Counted from the first letter of the stretch, positions 10,211 through 22,190 are shown. The stretch is 64,000 bases of DNA from Spirometra erinaceieuropaei (GCA_902702965.1 CACRXP010000002.1:1888695-1952694), one strand, 5' to 3'. Made by a program: numbers and translations. Notes: a model not told the origin generated them from the letters alone.

Positions 10211-10570
10211 ATCTTTGGTGTGTGGGTGTGAGGGGCCTAAGTCAGCTACCAGATCGACTGGCGTTGGTCAGGAGCAAGCACTATACACGGAGGTATCGAT
10301 GGGCGCCCAAGTTACTACCCCTTAGTTCCCATTGGAATAATCTCCGTCACTCAGCCCACCTTTGCGCTGATCGCCCCCCCCCCGCCGCCAGACCGTTCCA
10401 CCGGATGAAGTATCACGGTCCTCGGTGCTGACTCGCTAGGGCGTTAGACTATGCAGACCACCTGACTGAATTTTCGACGGCCAGACAACTTCTTGTCTGT
10501 TCGAATTCCCAGCTACATTTAACGTCTTGTTTTCCTGTACGTTAACAGAAATAATTGCGGTCTCAATCAG

Positions 10571-10750
10571 GAAGACTGGGTCGGGCACGGGAATATTAAC
10601 ACCTCCCTCGTACTACAGATGGACTTTTTCTTAAATTTTTGTGGGGTTTGGAGCTAAGGTTAAAGTTAGGACACGGGAATAGGCAGCCCCTGGAATATGG
10701 CGCAAGACCGCCCGTAGTGCGGTGGGAGTTCCATATTCCCGTATCCCAAA
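10571..10750. repeat. Small element with ACGGGAATA ends, plus telomere-like tract
   Basis: A block at about 10671-10748 begins ACACGGGAATAGG...CCCCTGGAATATGGCG and ends TCCATATTCCCGTATC, so its ends are inverted. A half copy in the other orientation lies at 10573-10612 and a left half at 9915-9960. A full diverged copy is at 32706-32780. Just before it, at about 10650-10670, is a degenerate TTAGGG-type run (CTAAGGTTAAAGTTAGG), an arrangement repeated at 32648-32695. Confidence 0.45.
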
Positions 10751-11229
10751 GAAGACTAATAGTGCTTGTAAAGGAAGTAAACGTACGGCACAATGTGTGA
10801 TCGTTTTGTGTTATTTATCCTCGGACCAAAATAAGCGACTGGCTCAATTAGATGGCAGTTCAATTATTTGTATCTCATGACCTTTTTACGCTACAAACTT
10901 GGCGAGGATCCCTTGAGACCACTCTTGAAATGATTCAATGAGTGACTGTTCTCCTCGGTAGGTTTTTAGGTGCAAAAGCTATCTTCCAGATCAGGGGGAT
11001 CCCGGAGGTCCTGACCCTTGAAACTGCTCTTGTTTTCAGTCCCACTCTTAACGGCAGCGAACTCGAGTAAATCTGGAACTCCCTGGAAAGGAAGTACACT
11101 CTGACAAAATGGCTGAACAGAATTCGGTATTTGTGCAAACACTACCTCCTTAAACCTGAGTTCCGTTCGGGAATTTAGGAATGGAAACATCCAAACACCA
11201 TTGGATGGGGGTGAGCGAACTAACACAAT

Positions 11230-12370
11230 AGGAGGCCATATAGGAAAGTTAAACCGTCGATTCGGACGAGGTCCACCGTGTGCTCCACTGGAAGGAAAGG
11301 CAAACACGGTGACTTGCGCGTAAATTAGTTTATAGGGATTGTAAACTTACGCAGCATCTACCGCACTCCCTCTTCTCCACTCTTCCCCTGGACCCGGTTT
11401 CAAGACAGAGTCAAGAAAACCGGAAGCGGGGGAGGGCACAGATGGCTGGCGCGGCCTGACCCGCACCTAGGCCTGCCTCCACACCTCTGGTCCACGACAT
11501 ACACTTGACCAGGATTTTTCACCAACAACAACACCCCAACAGGTGTCAGAAGGCCGAGGATGGTGACTGGGCAGCCATGCCCACCACCTCTATACCCAGC
11601 GGGAGCTCAAGCGCATCTACCGACAGCGAACCATGGAGCCGGGCAACTGCCAGCGCATACCAGGCTGCGAGGACCATGGTTTGCTGATACTGGCATAGCA
11701 CACGCTCTCAGATCTTTTGACCAGAAGTTCATTACAGTTCGACCATCGATTTCGATGATGTCCACCGTGTGCCCCACAGCTGCAGCAGCGGTCGGAGCAG
11801 GGACGGTGACTTGCGCAGGGGTTTATAGTGCCAGTAGACTTGCGGCGCATCTACCTACACTCTCTCCTCCTCCCCGCCTGGGCCCGAGCCGGTCAGCAGA
11901 CTGGAGTGGGAAATGGGCGCGGTGGCTGGCATGGTCGACTGACCATGACTGCACGCGCCACTAGCACGACCTGGCCCCCCATACATACACACACACCAGG
12001 ATTTCGCACAACGGGGGTTGAACGGCGTATCTCTCACTTGCGTGACAGGGCCGTGGCAGGTGCTGTTTCAGCCCGTCCTCAGCCCACCAGTCCGCCACTC
12101 CACACAACACACCCACACACAACGGGACGAACTGCGTGGACCGAGTTGGGGCGCCAATCAGCAACCTTCCTATCCACGACGCTTGACGTGTCGGGATAGT
12201 CCCAGACTCAAGTCACCCGTGCAGCCGAAGCCGCATGGGGACCGAGTCGAGATGCGGACTTCCCACATGCGTGGGAGGTGGCAGTTGGGTGCTTGAGGTG
12301 AGTGAGTGTTGATGTGTGGTGGGGTGATGGTGGTGTTGGAGGCAGTGTGGGAGGGTGTTGTGGTGTCTAG
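11230..12370 (+). repeat. Zinc-finger-flank repeat, copy without the zinc-finger gene
   Basis: About 1.1 kb is collinear with 61265-62760, the sequence next to the 3' end of the zinc-finger gene. Shared landmarks: CCACCGTGTGCCCCACAGCT, ACGGTGACTTGCGCAGGGGT, TAGACTGGAGTGGG-type text (11902), CACGACCTGGCCCCCCATAC, GGGCCGTGGCAGGTGCTG, ACACTTGACGTGTCGGGATAGT-like text (12178) and CCGCATGGGGACCGAGTCGA. The zinc-finger coding part does not follow; homology fades near 12370. The open frames here on both strands are repeat shadows. Confidence 0.7.
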
Positions 12371-12895
12371 CAGGCACTCTCATGGGTTTCGCCCTCTGAT
12401 GTTGCTGAAAAATTGGCCTCATAAGAATTCCCGGCAGATGCGCACAATTCAGCCCCCATCTGTGTCAAATCACTCCCTATCGACCTACATTCATACAAGT
12501 GAGAAAGCAATAGACCACAGAAACTGAATAAGGTGGCGCCTTTATATGCAGAATAGGGGACATATTTTCAACTGTCATTTGTTAGTGAATGAAGAAAGGG
12601 TTCTTCTCCTGAAAGTCGTTACGGACGAGGACAGGGAGGCCAAAGTGACCATTTCTGTTTATTCTTTCAATCCCAAAAATGGTTCAATCGCGGTTTAAAC
12701 CCTATAATTGTTCGCGTCTCTCGTCATTACTCTACAGACTAAAACGAAATAAGCTGTATTTAATTCTGAGGTCAGAATGAGCCGTTGTGCCCCCCCCCCT
12801 GTAGCGCGGCTGCTTCCTGTTTCAACAAGATAAAACAGCTCGTGAGAATAATTGCATTTGACTCAGAATTGCATGTCGTTTTTTTTCTTTTTTAG
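12371..12895. other. Intronic sequence, nothing recognised
   Basis: It contains a short poly-C run (12789-12799) and otherwise unremarkable sequence up to the acceptor of the next exon. Confidence 0.35.
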
Positions 12896-12983
12896 CTGCC
12901 CCCCTGCCCCACCATCCAGCCAGATGGCGACACCGTTTCAGTAGGGTCTAATAAGAACAGCCTGGAGGTTCCCAAACAGGGTG
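12896..12983 (+). CDS. Exon of long unknown gene (exon C)
   Basis: A very strong acceptor (long T tract, TTTTTTCTTTTTTAG) and a strong donor (GTG|GTAAGT) bound 88 bases: 29 codons in phase 0 plus one base. The peptide includes TIQPDGDTVSVGSNKNSLEV. The single outgoing base combines with the two incoming bases of the exon at 29034 to give a valine codon. The intron that follows would be 16 kb and is full of repeats. Confidence 0.5.
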
Positions 12984-13059
12984 GTAAGTCTTTTTGAGAA
13001 ATTTCGGTGTCATGGTAACCTCCTGGGAAAACTGTAGTTAACTAGAGCCCTAACGACAG

Positions 13060-13270
13060 CCGTGGCCATGCCTGTAATGGGTAAGCCCTAAGCCCGTAAG
13101 ACCTAAGGAAAGACTTGGATCTAATCTTAACCTTAACACTAACACCAAAACCCAGCAATAAAACCCTAATCCCCACCGAATGTATAATTCTCCAACACTA
13201 AACCTAACTTCCAAATCCAAACCGTAACACAGGCTTGGTAAGCCTAGCCTTAGGGATAACATATCTCCCA
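13060..13270 (-). repeat. Degenerate telomere-like tract
   Basis: Many scattered C3TA2-type words (AACCCTAA, CTTAACCTTAACACTAAC, AATAACCCTAACC) sit in diverged sequence. It looks like an old interstitial TTAGGG-type array on the minus strand. No open reading frame here is believable, although the low complexity leaves a long one. Confidence 0.45.
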
Positions 13271-13499
13271 AAAATAACCCTAACCGTCCTCCTAGTCCTA
13301 TTTTTGATCTGGATACGCGAAACCTCAATGTTAATAGCGCTAGTGGAGGTAAAAATCCGCGTGTTGCATAACCATCTCCGCTATCCTCTACCGAAAAACT
13401 GTTACGGACCACGCCAACCCAAAGGATGATTTTTAAACAACTACCTAGGGGGATCGTATACTCCACCCTCGCTGTTTCACTACGAAACAATGCGGTTAT

Positions 13500-14837
13500 C
13501 GCTGACCTGACTTTCTGTGAAGGTTTGAGGATAAATGTGCACGTGTAAATAAACTGTCAGCCTTCAAGGTTTATTTACCTTCGGCAACCCAACGACCCAG
13601 CAGTCACATGTTACTAACGCCAGAGTTTGTGTGTGGTACGCATTCTGTTCTGGCTGGCCAACAGTTTTCTTAACAAGAATGAACTAGCCCCCATCTCTTC
13701 TCTTGCTAAAAAATCGGCATTTTTTCCATTATCCGTTATCTAATGTCGTGGATTCAATGTCCGGGGAAGCAAATGGGTCGATATGACCCGCGTCTGACGT
13801 CTTTTACGTGTAAAATCTCAGAAATTAATTTACTCATGGCGAACAGGGTTTGGTCTTTTAAAGGGAATCATGTCACTCTACGCTGTCGGAATCTCACAAA
13901 TTAACTCCTCGCGTATGAATGCTAGTTGTACTCGAGTACCACTGAATGTTTTGACCAGATGAAACTCGAAGCAAATTGAGTAGCTTAGACCATAAATGAA
14001 CTTTTCAACTCGGTCCAAGGTTAGAATTTAAGCCCCGCTGGAAATATTTAACATAGCTGTTCAACTACCGATCTGTCTGTGGTGTTGGGACACGATCATT
14101 CATGTATGCCATATTTCCTCGGATTTTCGGGTAGAATGTGCTTTAGAACAAAATTCCAAGGCAAGTGAACAATCAGTGATTTAGCAGTATAAAAAAATAC
14201 TCGAACTTTGTTCCGTTTCACAAAACGGAAGTCTTATCCTTGGTTGAAAACGAAGTGGATATGTGTTTACATAAATTATTATTAATAAGACAATTATGAT
14301 ATTTGGTTATAATTTAAACTGCAGTCTACTTGATTTAAACTGTCACGAGTATCTTGCCGGTATGAAACCTAATTCTTAAGTAGATCTTCTCGTTAAATGC
14401 CCGGGGTTTTTCAATTTTGAATGTGTACCTCAGGCTTCGTCAACAGAATACCCTAGCTAGGTTTTAAATAAGCAGAAAGGACACAAGATTTCTCATTAAC
14501 TTATTTTAAAAACGTGTCTCCAGATCTGCGAATTTTGTAGCAGTTTAGCAACTGGATGGCACTTGTAGAATGGGAGCTACTTGAAATTAGATTTTTTAGA
14601 AAATATTCTTGAAAAGTATTTTAGATAAATATAATGGAAATTTGTATTTCTTGAAACAAAAAGGAATTATTTAGGTTTATTATATGATTGGAACAATCTG
14701 TTCGACTTGTGCGTGAAAGATTGTTTTTACTTTTGTCATACGCTTTTCGACTTTACAGCACTGGACATTTTAACTGTAGCCTATTGATATGCCATTAAGC
14801 CGCCTCGTGCGTTTGAAGCAGGACGTCAGATGAAACG
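13500..14837. other. AT-rich intronic sequence, nothing recognised
   Basis: No exon with usable splice sites and no recognised repeat seen. Confidence 0.35.
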
Positions 14838-16159
14838 GAGACATTTAGCTTCATAGTCGTAATTGTGCTGCCGTCAAACATTGTCGAGTTGTATTTCAAG
14901 CCGCTTCCACGACAATACATCTGACATGCTCATTGACCGTCTGTCGTGGAATGCTGGGCTGGTGCTGCTCAGAAACTGTAGTCCCTAGGAGAAGTCAATG
15001 AACTGCAGTTGGAATGCCAACTCATGAATTGTGAACCAAAATTCTGAAATACGTTTCCGTTTCGAAAAGATTACTTAAGTTCATTTGTAGAATTAATCAC
15101 ATACAGCATAATTCAGTAATAATTCTTTTACCTCGGGATGCCAGCATTCAAGAGAACTTCTTTCCAGCCGCATGCAAAAGCCAGAGTACGTAAAAGATGA
15201 CTACATATGTAGCATGGATTTTTTCATTGATTTTCGATGCCCCTAGAAATTCAATTATATTTCATGGAAAAATGCATGAAACTACTCATTCTTTTACTCA
15301 TGTGATGGAAAATTACTTCTTTAACCAATTTTAAAAAAGTTTCTAATCATGAGATTTTTTATGCCATGAAATGCCGGTTGACAACACATCGTGTCTCTAC
15401 ACTTAGTAATGTTGTTTCTTAAGTTTACAATATGGCTCAAATCACTGCTAAATTCTATGAATCCCATACGATTTCCTTTTAATACCGTAAAGAAATGTAT
15501 GGTTTTTCGTTTGTGGAAGATACATGGCTTGTGGTTTGAAAACCCTGAATGCAAGTATGACGGCAGGTCGTGTTCAGAATTATTCGGGAATCGGAAACGT
15601 TTATGAAAACCAAATTATACCCTGTCTTCCAGTATAAAGTTGGAAGTAGAAGAATATGAAGTTTTTTATCGAATGAGTAAAAGAATGAATTGCCAATAAA
15701 ACCAAAGAGACGAGTCTCAAGAAACAGTCGTGAAGAAGAATAAGAAGACACGATCGCCGAGACAACAGCTTTATTTGCCTGACGTTTCGGCTTTTTGCGC
15801 AAATCCATCATCAGAGACAAAGGCAGATACCCTTATAAACACATATAGATGCATTGAAAATGTATCAGAGAACGGGCACAAACAGGCACGGACAGAAATG
15901 TTCCGGACTTATTTCGATCTCATTAACTAATCACAAAACCGACCAGCGTTTAGAACCAGGAAAAAACGGCTGAAGTGGTCACAAGTGGGTTTACCGGATG
16001 GGTTATAAGCTTTATAACTGCTACGAGTTCAGTAATATGTACCTACAAGATGGAAGGACGCCCACCGATCGTGTTTTCGGGTGCGCTAATCGTCTCGCAC
16101 GTTGTAACAGTGACGTTGCGACCAGTAATGTGGGCTGAATGAAGAAACAGCAAGGGAAC
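14838..16159. mobile_element. Tandem unit 1 of a ribozyme-bearing repeat
   Basis: First of two adjacent direct copies (second 16160-17512). Each starts GAGAC(A/G)TTTAG.TTCATAGTC, passes AGAAACTGTAGTCCCTAGGA, then contains an interrupted piece of the first-subfamily MITE (15004-15690 here, entering at CAGTTGGAATGCCAACTCATG), then a segment with the hammerhead-like motif, and ends CAGTAATGTGGGCTGAATGA. Homology to the fragment near 1340 and the hammerhead motif suggest a Penelope-like terminal repeat or a non-autonomous derivative. There is no reverse transcriptase in the unit. Confidence 0.6.
15774..15821 (-). ncRNA. Hammerhead-ribozyme-like motif 1
   Basis: On the minus strand the order is stem I strand UUUGUCU, box CUGAUGA, hairpin, GAAAC, GUC, then stem I strand AGGCAAA. 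The stem I strands pair over 7 positions (one G-U). The stem after GAAA is the self-complementary ACGU, which would close only between two molecules, as described for minimal hammerheads of Penelope-like elements. The hairpin GGAUUU/AAAGCC is imperfect. One extra U lies between the box and stem II, so activity is uncertain. Confidence 0.5.
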
Positions 16160-17512
16160 GAGACGTTTAGATTCATAGTCCTAATTGTGGTGTCGTCAAA
16201 CACTGTTGAGTTGTCTTTCAAGCCCCTTCTACGACATTACATCTGACATGCTCATTGACCCTCTGTCACGAAATGCTGGGCTGGTGCTGCTCAGAAACTG
16301 TAGTCCCTAGGAGAACTAAATGCACTGCAGTTGGTATTCCAAATCATGAAATGTTAACCAAGATTCTGAAATCCGTTTCCGTTTCGAAGAGATTACTCAA
16401 GTACAGTTGAAAAAGTAATCACCTGCAGCACAATTCTATAATTATTCAGTTACCTAGGGATGCCAGCGTTTAAAAGAACTTCCTTTCGGCCGCATGCAAA
16501 TCCATACTATGTAAGAAAATGACTACTTATGTAGCATGGATTATTTTCATTGATTTTCGATGCCCCTACAAATTCAATTGTATCTCATAATAAATACGCA
16601 TTAAACTATCCATTCTTTTACTCATTTAATAGAAAATTACTTCTTTATCCAATTTTGTACTTGAAGAAAGGATATAATTCGGTTTTAAAAAGTATCTAAT
16701 CATGAGATTTTTTAATACCATGAAATGCCGGTTCATAAAACATCGTGTCTCCGCACTTAGTAATGTGGCCTCTTAAGTTTACAATATGGCCCAAATCAAC
16801 TGCTAAATTTTATGAACCTTACACAATTTCATCTTAATACCGTAAAGAACTATATGGTTTTTCGTATGCGGAAACTATACAGCTTGTGGTTTGAAAACCC
16901 TGAATGCAAGAATAACGGCAGTTCATGTTCAAAATTATTCGGGAATCGGAAACGCTTATGAAAACCAAATCATACCCTGTCTTCAAGTTTAAAGTTGGAA
17001 GTAGAAGAAGAAGTAATTTTCTATCAAATGGATAAAAGGATGAATTGCCAATAAACGCAAAGCCACGAGTCCCGGGAGGCAGTTGTGAAGAAGAAGAAGA
17101 AGAAGAAACGATCGCTAGGACAAGAGCTTTATTCGCCCGACGTTTCGGATTCCTGCTCGAATCCATCATCAGAGACAAACCAGATACCCTTAAAAACATA
17201 TATATAGGCATATAAATCTATCAGAGAGCGTGACCACACAGGCGCGGACAGAACTGTTCCGGACTTATTTCGATCTCATTAACTAAGCACAAAACCGACG
17301 GCTGCTTAGGACCAGGAACAAAGACGGTTGAGGTGGTTACAGCTGGGTTTACTAGACGGGTTATAAGCATTACATCTACTTTGAGTTCATTAGTATTTAC
17401 CTACATGAGGGGAGGACGCCCACTGATCGAGTTTTGGTGTGCTCTAATCGCGTTACGCGTTGCAGCAGTGACGTTGCGACCAGTAATGTGGGCTGAATGA
17501 AGCAACAGCAAA
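16160..17512. mobile_element. Tandem unit 2 of the ribozyme-bearing repeat
   Basis: Direct repeat of 14838-16159 with the same order of parts; MITE-derived piece at 16327-17045. It has a (GAA)n-like run at about 17087-17107 before the hammerhead-like motif. The two units differ by scattered substitutions and small indels, so the duplication is not recent. Confidence 0.6.
17132..17179 (-). ncRNA. Hammerhead-ribozyme-like motif 2 (better preserved)
   Basis: On the minus strand CUGAUGA (17172 to 17166) is followed by a perfect 6-bp hairpin GGAUUC/GAAUCC, then GAAAC (17146 to 17142) and GUC. Stem I pairs GUUUGUCU with GGGCGAAU over 8 positions including G-U pairs. Predicted cleavage is after the C complementary to 17139. 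The single extra U before stem II is shared with motif 1. The stem II compensating differences between the copies favour selection on structure, at least in the past. Confidence 0.55.
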
Positions 17513-17517
17513 GAAAA

Positions 17518-17580
17518 GGTGGCTTGGACGGCCATTTCCGGCTTATCAGTCGTCGTCAGCCAGCTACACCTAGTCCGAGA
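17518..17580 (-). repeat. SINE fragment
   Basis: GGCTTGGACGGCCATTTCCG, then GCTTATCAGTCGTCGTCAGCC matches the body of the tRNA-Arg-like SINE. Truncated on both sides. Confidence 0.45.
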
Positions 17581-18478
17581 TCTGGATGACGGAGGATTTA
17601 AACGCGGGATATTTAATCTTTGGGCGTTTATAAGTTCAGCAATCTACTATCAAGCCATGGGACATCTCAGGCTTCCTCTTCCTTCTCGACACTCCGTCCT
17701 GGGTATATTTTATGTATACACATCTGCGTATGTATGCCCTATATATGTGCATTTGTATGTGATGCATAAAGAAGCGCTTATGACATTAGCTTGCCTGGCC
17801 AAATAGTCGCAGGTGTGCTGCACTTTGTATGGCAGTCTGACCTGTATAAAACCTTCTCGTGCTCGCTTCCACACTTGTTTGATGTGGGCAGTTGAAATAA
17901 ACAATTCAGTCTATGTGGGACTAATCAGAACTCCTATGTCCACGATACGGCTTGTTTGTCAGTAAACATTTACTCGCATATGTGCTGCCAGGTGAATTTC
18001 CCTCCGAATCCCTCGATGTGTAAACAGCTTAGTTTTGGTGAACCGACTGTAAGACGTACAATTAATTGTCAACTATGGTGCTAAAATTTGATAGCCGATA
18101 CACATTTTACCAAGGCAAATTATTTTCCAAACAAAAGCAATTAATTAAGTCGCACTGGAGTGCAAAGTGGCTGACATGTTGATCGTCTCTATGCAAAACT
18201 GCTTCATCTAATACGACCCAAATTTTAGATTTTAGATTTAAAAATCTCAGATGCGTCCTCACCAGTGCAGGATAGTTGAGTGGGTCCGGTCTCTGTCGAA
18301 GGGCGTTAAGTAGAGGCTAGATGAGAAGAGAACTTACGTTTGCAATTCACTGACTTATAATGCGAACGGGCCAGACGCGTTTCTCTAATCCTGCCCATCC
18401 TAGTCCGTTAATCTCCCCGTTTTATCGATGACAGTTTGTCCTGCATAATCACCTATCTGACCCTATCATATGCCACAT
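17581..18478. other. Intronic sequence, nothing recognised
   Basis: No supported feature seen. Confidence 0.35.
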
Positions 18479-19425
18479 TACAGTAGGTGGGCTAACTCGT
18501 GAAATGTCTATCGAAATTCCGAAATGCGTTTTCGCTTCAAAAAGATTAAATAAGAAGGGTTGTAAAACTCATCGTCCTGCAGCATAATTCTATAATAATT
18601 CAGTTACACCAGGATGCTGGCTTTTGAATGAACTTAATTCCAGCGGCAGGCAAAAATCATACACCGTAAAAAATGACTACTTAGGTAGCATGCATCTTGC
18701 TCATTGATTTTCGGTGCCCTTGGAAATTTAATTACATTTCATGGAAAACGTGCATAAAAATATTTACTCTTTTGCTCATTCGGTAGATAATTACGTCTTA
18801 TTTCAGGTTTATCCTCGAAAGAACCCGACCTGCCGTTACACTTGCATTCAAGGCTTCCAAACTGCAAGTTGTATATTTTCCGCGTACGGAAAACCATACA
18901 TTTCTCTAAGACATTAGGAGAAGACCATATAGGGTTCATAAAATTTGGCGGTGGATTGGAGCCATATTGTTAACTTTACAAGCAACATTGGTAAATGCAG
19001 AGACATGACGTTTTATGAACGGACATTTCACGGTATTAAAAAGTCTCACAAATAGAAACTTCCTAAAACCGAATTATATCCTTCCTTCTAGTATAAAACT
19101 GAAAACAGACGTAATTTTCTAACGAATGAGCAAAAGAATAAATATTTTTATGCATGCTTTCCATGAAATGTAATTAAATTTCCAAGGGCGTAGAAAATCA
19201 TTGAGAAAATGCATGTTACTTAAGTAGTCATTTTTACGGTGTATGGTCTTTGCATGCAGCTATAAATAAGTTCATTCCAAAGCTGGAATCTCTATATAAC
19301 TGAATTATTCTAGAATTACGTCGCATGATGCTCGGTTTTACTAATCCTACTTAATTAATCTTTTCGAAACGTAAGCACATTTCGGAATCTCGGTTGACAT
19401 TTCATGAGTTAGCCCACCTACTGTA
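18479..19425 (-). mobile_element. Palindromic MITE, first subfamily (full copy)
   Basis: A 947-base element bounded by TA. The ends are CAGTAGGTGGGCTAACTCGTG and CATGAGTTAGCCCACCTACTG. The arms are complementary for about 300 bases each. The unique centre reads in the opposite orientation to the copies at 15004 and 32993 (GTTAACTTTACAAGCAACAT here), which fixes the strand. No coding capacity. Confidence 0.75.
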
Positions 19426-19499
19426 CATATATAGTCAGTTATCATGAGGAGCTGATAATCACATTCTAGGGCGTCGCCAAATGCCGGGCTAACTTAGAC

Positions 19500-19810
19500 C
19501 TCGTGTAAATATTATGGAGTCACGGGAGGACGGAGAGACAGGCTGCAATGGTTTCCTCCTAATGTGGCCCTTATGACACTCGCCCAGGGGCGGTTGCAGT
19601 AGCACCCAAAGTTGACCGGTGCATGTAATACTGAGCAGGTTGTGTGTGGCACGTGTAAACTGGTCGTTTAGTTTTGTCCGCGTCCAGTTTCGGCTGTTTT
19701 TACACTGATTGGCCATCAGAACAAATTGGGGGAGAGAAGGGAGAGTGCAGTAGATGCTGTGCTAGTCGTTAGTGCTACGCCCAATCCGTAAAGCCCGCCG
19801 CAGACGCCAT
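19500..19810 (-). repeat. Zinc-finger-flank repeat, minus-strand copy
   Basis: The reverse complement matches 61530-61590 and nearby (GCCATAAAGGCCACATTA-type text, GTTTCCTCCTAATGTGGCCC on this strand), and the CTACTGCACTCTC block matches the GCATCTACCGCACTCTCTCC core. Diverged. Confidence 0.45.
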
Positions 19811-22024
19811 CGCTTGCGAGGGTCGGACTGTCGTTGATATTCAGTCAACAGTCTCGTTCTTTACCCTCGAAACGAACTGAGTCTAAATAACTACGCTTTA
19901 AATTTCAATTTTTCCTTAAGTGGTCAAATTTTGTAGCCCCCGCGACCCAGCATATGTCTTGTGTACCCGGAAATCACTATGGACAGAGATAAAGGGCAAT
20001 TAAACTCGACTCATATCCTCCTTTACCCTTCGCCGGCCAGGCCGGGATAGCTGGAAATCCGAACGCAGGTCCTGTTGGTCATGCTTTTTAGCTCTTTATC
20101 AATTGTGCGATCGAATCACACTACATCGGCTTCCAACGGAAATTGCCCATGCCAAGCTCGAATGATGTTCGCCAAATCCGCCGGCCTGCAGGATGTAATA
20201 GGAGCCTTTAGCCGAAGAACCTAGAGCGAAGGATCGCGCGATAGTAGGTTTCTATTTGTAAGGAGGACAATTTTTTGACAGAAACTTCTTCCAAGCAATA
20301 TGGTTTAAAGGGTGGTGATGGCAAGTAGGGTAAGTTTTAATTTCCCTCCGGAGACATGCGGATTGTCGAAATCCTGACGGTATCATCAACTAGCGCAAAT
20401 AACCAATCCGTTCAGTTTAGTTTATGGGATCAAGATAGTCAGGTGCCTGCAGTAGAGTAAAAAAGCATCCATTATTGAGAGGAAAAGAGGAAGTCTGCCT
20501 GGTTAGAAAGGCCTTTCGAGCTAACACCCCCACAGTGATTAGAGCTCGTACACGGTGTGAAGTATTGCATAAACTTAAATGATCAGCCCTGTTTAATGTT
20601 ATGTCCTCGGCCACCACAGTCCCTAGACAAAATGACCCTAAGTTAAGGATTAAACACGGTGTGCTAATGAACAAAGCTCTACAGTGGTTTTTGTTCACCT
20701 CGAGATGGTAACTAATATGAGTTAATTGATCGCACATTCCCAGTTTCAGTTAGGTAGGTTCAGATTGAATTTCGAGAACATATTGTTACTGAATTATTTT
20801 TAACCCGAGCAAGACCTTGTCGAGTGCAAACGTATGAGTAAAACTTCAGGGAGCAACTAGTTATACATATATCGCCTTAAATGCAATCATACGTATGGGC
20901 GTCGCCTTTATTCTCCGAAAAGAACGAGCCTTAGCATACTTTGGGCCCAGCCACTAATTTTCGTAGTCACCGGGATTCTGAGGCTCTTACAAGATTGCAT
21001 AGGCATTGCGGCTAACCGATCTAGTTTGAAGAAATGCCTTAGTGAGTGTGCGGGCCACAAGAATGTTTTATGGGATGCGTGGCAAGCAAAACTGAAGCAA
21101 CTCTCTTTCGGTTCATGTCTGTTTTGCGTTAAAAAGATCTTCCAGATTATGTAGGTTTACCGAAAGGTTGACGCAGTGGTCATACGACAACTTCAAGGAT
21201 GCTATTCCTTCAGCAGCGTATGAGGTCTGGAATCCTTTTTAACATTTATTCACTAATGCCTCCCTCCTGATGCTAAGATTGCATATCAGCACATTATCGA
21301 ACGTTGAGTGAAATCCGACGGACAAATTATTTTTGGCGTATTAATGTAGTGTTACATACGACTGTGGATGGGACGAAAGTCAATCAATTTAGATATTGTT
21401 TCTATGGGCGATAATAACGAGTTTCAACGAGTGTATCAACGAGTGTATCAACGAGTGTATCTTGTTTACTATGTCAGGGCTACTCGCTGAAGCTTTCTCC
21501 TCCATAAGTTTAACTCCCAATTTTTATACACACGATTCCATGCAAATTTAATCGCAAACTTTGGTTTAGTTATTAACTGTGATTAAATGTCGATAGACGA
21601 ATAACAGTAAAAGTAATTTGTTGCATACGCCTCGATTATAGGGGACCAGAATAGGTTTTCGCTATCTCAATAATTTCACTTTATGTTTTAAGCTTAATTT
21701 CATGAGCATTCATTAAAAGATGCGAAGAATCCAGATTACCCTTCTTCCTTTCTGGGCATCAGTCAGATATTTGTACCTCGGGTAACGAAATCGATTACTG
21801 TTTGTTTGGAATGTATAAATTTGTCTTTGACTGGAGGAGACTACCTAAGTGAAGGTGATTACTGATGCCAGCAGTTCGTAGGCCATACATTTATCTACCG
21901 CTCCACTTATACCCCAACATAATTAAAAGAAAATGGCGTATATCGCTTAATTGATTTTCTATCTATCTATGTAGAGTGCAATCTAGATCCCTGCCAGACA
22001 GTCATATAGCGACTAGTACTATAT
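19811..22024. other. Intronic sequence with one tiny tandem repeat
   Basis: Apart from three copies of CAACGAGTGTAT at 21424-21459, no supported feature is seen. Confidence 0.4.
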
Positions 22025-22190
22025 CCAGAGGTATGGGAGAGACTGGGATGGCTATTTCTGACCTATCGGTCGTCGTTAGGCAGCCGTACCCAACGCTAGG
22101 TCTGAATGTCTGCGAGTCGAACCCGGGTCCCTCGACCATCGGCGCTAAGTAGTCCAACGCTCTGCCACTAAGTGACGGGCCTGTTGTCCC
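22025..22190 (-). repeat. SINE with tRNA-like head
   Basis: On the minus strand an A-box-like CTTAGTGGCAGAGCG and B-box GGGTTCGACTCG precede the SINE body (GACCGATAGGTCAGAAATAG, CATCCCAGTCTC). The head differs from the UCU-type copies, so this is a divergent subfamily. Confidence 0.5.

Noticed and set aside
10222..10520. tRNA-like B box (GTTCGAATTCC) near 10500
   Set aside because: The cloverleaf cannot be completed and no SINE body follows.
13050..13490. 146-codon minus-strand frame rich in Leu and Gly
   Set aside because: It arises from the telomere-like tract, which lacks stops in that frame.
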